Part shown: piece by piece, positions 63,179-64,000 of the stretch | Numbering within the stretch: the stretch's first letter is position 1 | Layout: each line of letters begins with the position of its first letter | Assembly: GCF_040819555.1 (NCBI RefSeq) | Contig: NZ_CP161920.1 | Location: 1,363,001-1,427,000, forward strand | Reading direction: 5' to 3' | From: Nitratireductor sp. GISD-1A_MAKvit | GTDB lineage: Bacteria; Pseudomonadota; Alphaproteobacteria; Rhizobiales; Rhizobiaceae | DNA: 64,000 nt | The notes under the pieces: model-generated | Databases searched by the model: none | Told to the model about the DNA's origin: nothing | What the model saw: only the letters and a program-made list of their open reading frames with translations | Program-made: the position numbers and the translations under genes

Positions 63179-64000
63179 TCAGAAGTCGTAATCGCTCATG
63201 TTGTCGGTGGTGACATCGACCCAGGCCTGACCGTAGAGCACCTTGCCGTCGAGCTTGATGGCATTGTAGCCCTCGACGCCGAGGTCCATGCCGTCGGTGA
63301 TTTCCTTGCCTTCAATGGCCATGGAAGCGACCTTGTTCATGGCGATGCCGGCCTTTGCCGGATCCCAGAAGGAGATCATGTTGATGGCACCGGTCTCCAG
63401 ATAGGGACCTGCAACCGAAACAAGGCTTGTGCCGACGATCTTGACCTTACCGTCGAGCCCCGCTTCCTCTACCGCCAGAGCCGCGCCCACGACATCTTCA
63501 CCGGCCGAGCCCTGAATGCCCTTCAGGTTCGGATAGGTGCGCAGAAGTTCCTTGGTCTTCTGGTATGCGGTCTGCTGCTGCTCGTTGCTCTCCAGCTTGT
63601 CGGTGACAAGCGTCATGTTCGGGTACTTTTCCTTCTGGTACTCGATTGCGGCGTCGACCCATTCATTGTGGGTCTTGGCCGTCAGGTGACCGACGAACAC
63701 GGCATATTCGCCTTCGCCGCCCATGGCCTGTGCGAGCGCTTCCATCAGGTGACGACCGTAGGCCGCGTTGTCGAAGGCTTCGACGTCGTAGGTGATGTTT
63801 TCGAGGCTGGATGCTTCGTGGCCGACCACCTTGATGCCGGCGTCGAGTGCTTTGCCAAGCACGGGCTCAAGCGCCTCGGGAGAGTTCGGCACAACGGTGA
63901 TTGCGTCGACCTTCTTGGCAATCAGATCCTCGATCATCTGGACCTGAAGTGCGGCATCGGCAGATGCCGGACCAACCTGGGTCGCGTCATGGCCGGTTTC
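63179..64000 (-). CDS. Sugar ABC transporter substrate-binding protein, N-terminus beyond the window
   Basis: 273 residues are visible; the frame stays open to position 64000, so the signal peptide and first strand are missing. It is a type-I (ribose/RhaS/LsrB-like) binding protein: QVQMIEDLIAKKVDAITVVP, NSPEALEPVLGKALDAGIKV, YAVFVGHLTAKTHNEWVDAA, KGIQGSAGEDVVGAALAVEE. The closest look is to the rhamnose/autoinducer-2 group, but the ligand may be a tetritol or triose given the neighbouring DhaKL genes. It is the first gene of the operon. Confidence 0.9.
   Translation of the reverse strand, partial: ETGHDATQVGPASADAALQVQMIEDLIAKKVDAITVVPNSPEALEPVLGKALDAGIKVVGHEASSLENITYDVEAFDNAAYGRHLMEALAQAMGGEGEYAVFVGHLTAKTHNEWVDAAIEYQKEKYPNMTLVTDKLESNEQQQTAYQKTKELLRTYPNLKGIQGSAGEDVVGAALAVEEAGLDGKVKIVGTSLVSVAGPYLETGAINMISFWDPAKAGIAMNKVASMAIEGKEITDGMDLGVEGYNAIKLDGKVLYGQAWVDVTTDNMSDYDF

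Noticed and set aside
1..64000. Phage, insertion sequence, CRISPR, defence or biosynthetic gene cluster
   Set aside because: No transposase, integrase, repeat array, attachment-site duplication or defence gene was found. The flagellar locus and the flanking catabolic operons account for nearly all of the sequence.

Overview
The window comes from the chromosome of a motile, GC-rich alphaproteobacterium of the order Hyphomicrobiales (Rhizobiales). The evidence is the flagellar regulon: visN/visR and an orphan OmpR-type regulator (rem/ftcR), the motB-motC-motD set with a motE-like gene, flaF/flbT, and a DUF1217 protein. The gene order resembles the Brucella/Mesorhizobium side of the order more than Sinorhizobium, because fliF lies between a flagellin gene and motB. 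I saw no rRNA, tRNA, CRISPR array, insertion sequence or prophage.

Layout. 1-5.4 kb: a nickel/cobalt-transporter pair (NicO-type, partial, and a DUF1007 protein), a LysR regulator, an amidase, then a structured leader, ornithine decarboxylase and a GNAT acetyltransferase. 5.4-6.4 kb: a small SCP2 protein and a MarR regulator, each near a palindromic candidate operator. 6.8-43.4 kb: one nearly continuous flagellar locus. Leftward units run from visN/visR and the DUF1217-flgF-fliI and flgB-to-fliP operons, through two flagellins, to fliF-fliH-motBCD, rem, flgE-to-fliQ and flhA-fliR plus four small uncharacterised genes. The only rightward unit is motA-fliM-fliN-fliG-flhB-orf. 43.7-53.7 kb: an alpha-glucoside system (aglEFGAK) divergent from its LacI-type regulator, a GH1 beta-glucosidase and an oppositely oriented SDR. 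54.0-58.8 kb: the osmoregulated periplasmic glucan operon opgG-(opgI-like)-opgH-opgC. 58.9-64 kb: DhaL and DhaK kinase subunits with a ribose-type ABC transporter, running off the right edge.

Working together. Six flagellar transcription-unit heads (flhA, flgE, fliF, flgB, the DUF1217 gene, motA) share an element of form YYCRCRCAAG, then exactly 10 bases, then a TA-starting hexamer (TAGNNT in four of them). It lies about 50 bp upstream of each start and in gene orientation, and I did not find it at the flagellin, rem or visN starts. I read it as a common class II promoter/regulator element, possibly the target of the rem/ftcR circuit.

Caution on sequence quality. Four otherwise intact genes (ornithine decarboxylase, fliF, an SDR, a sugar ABC ATPase) are each broken by one or two extra bases in a short G/C run at a GGCC. 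Removing the extra bases restores full-length proteins, so a systematic sequencing or base-calling error is more likely than gene decay.
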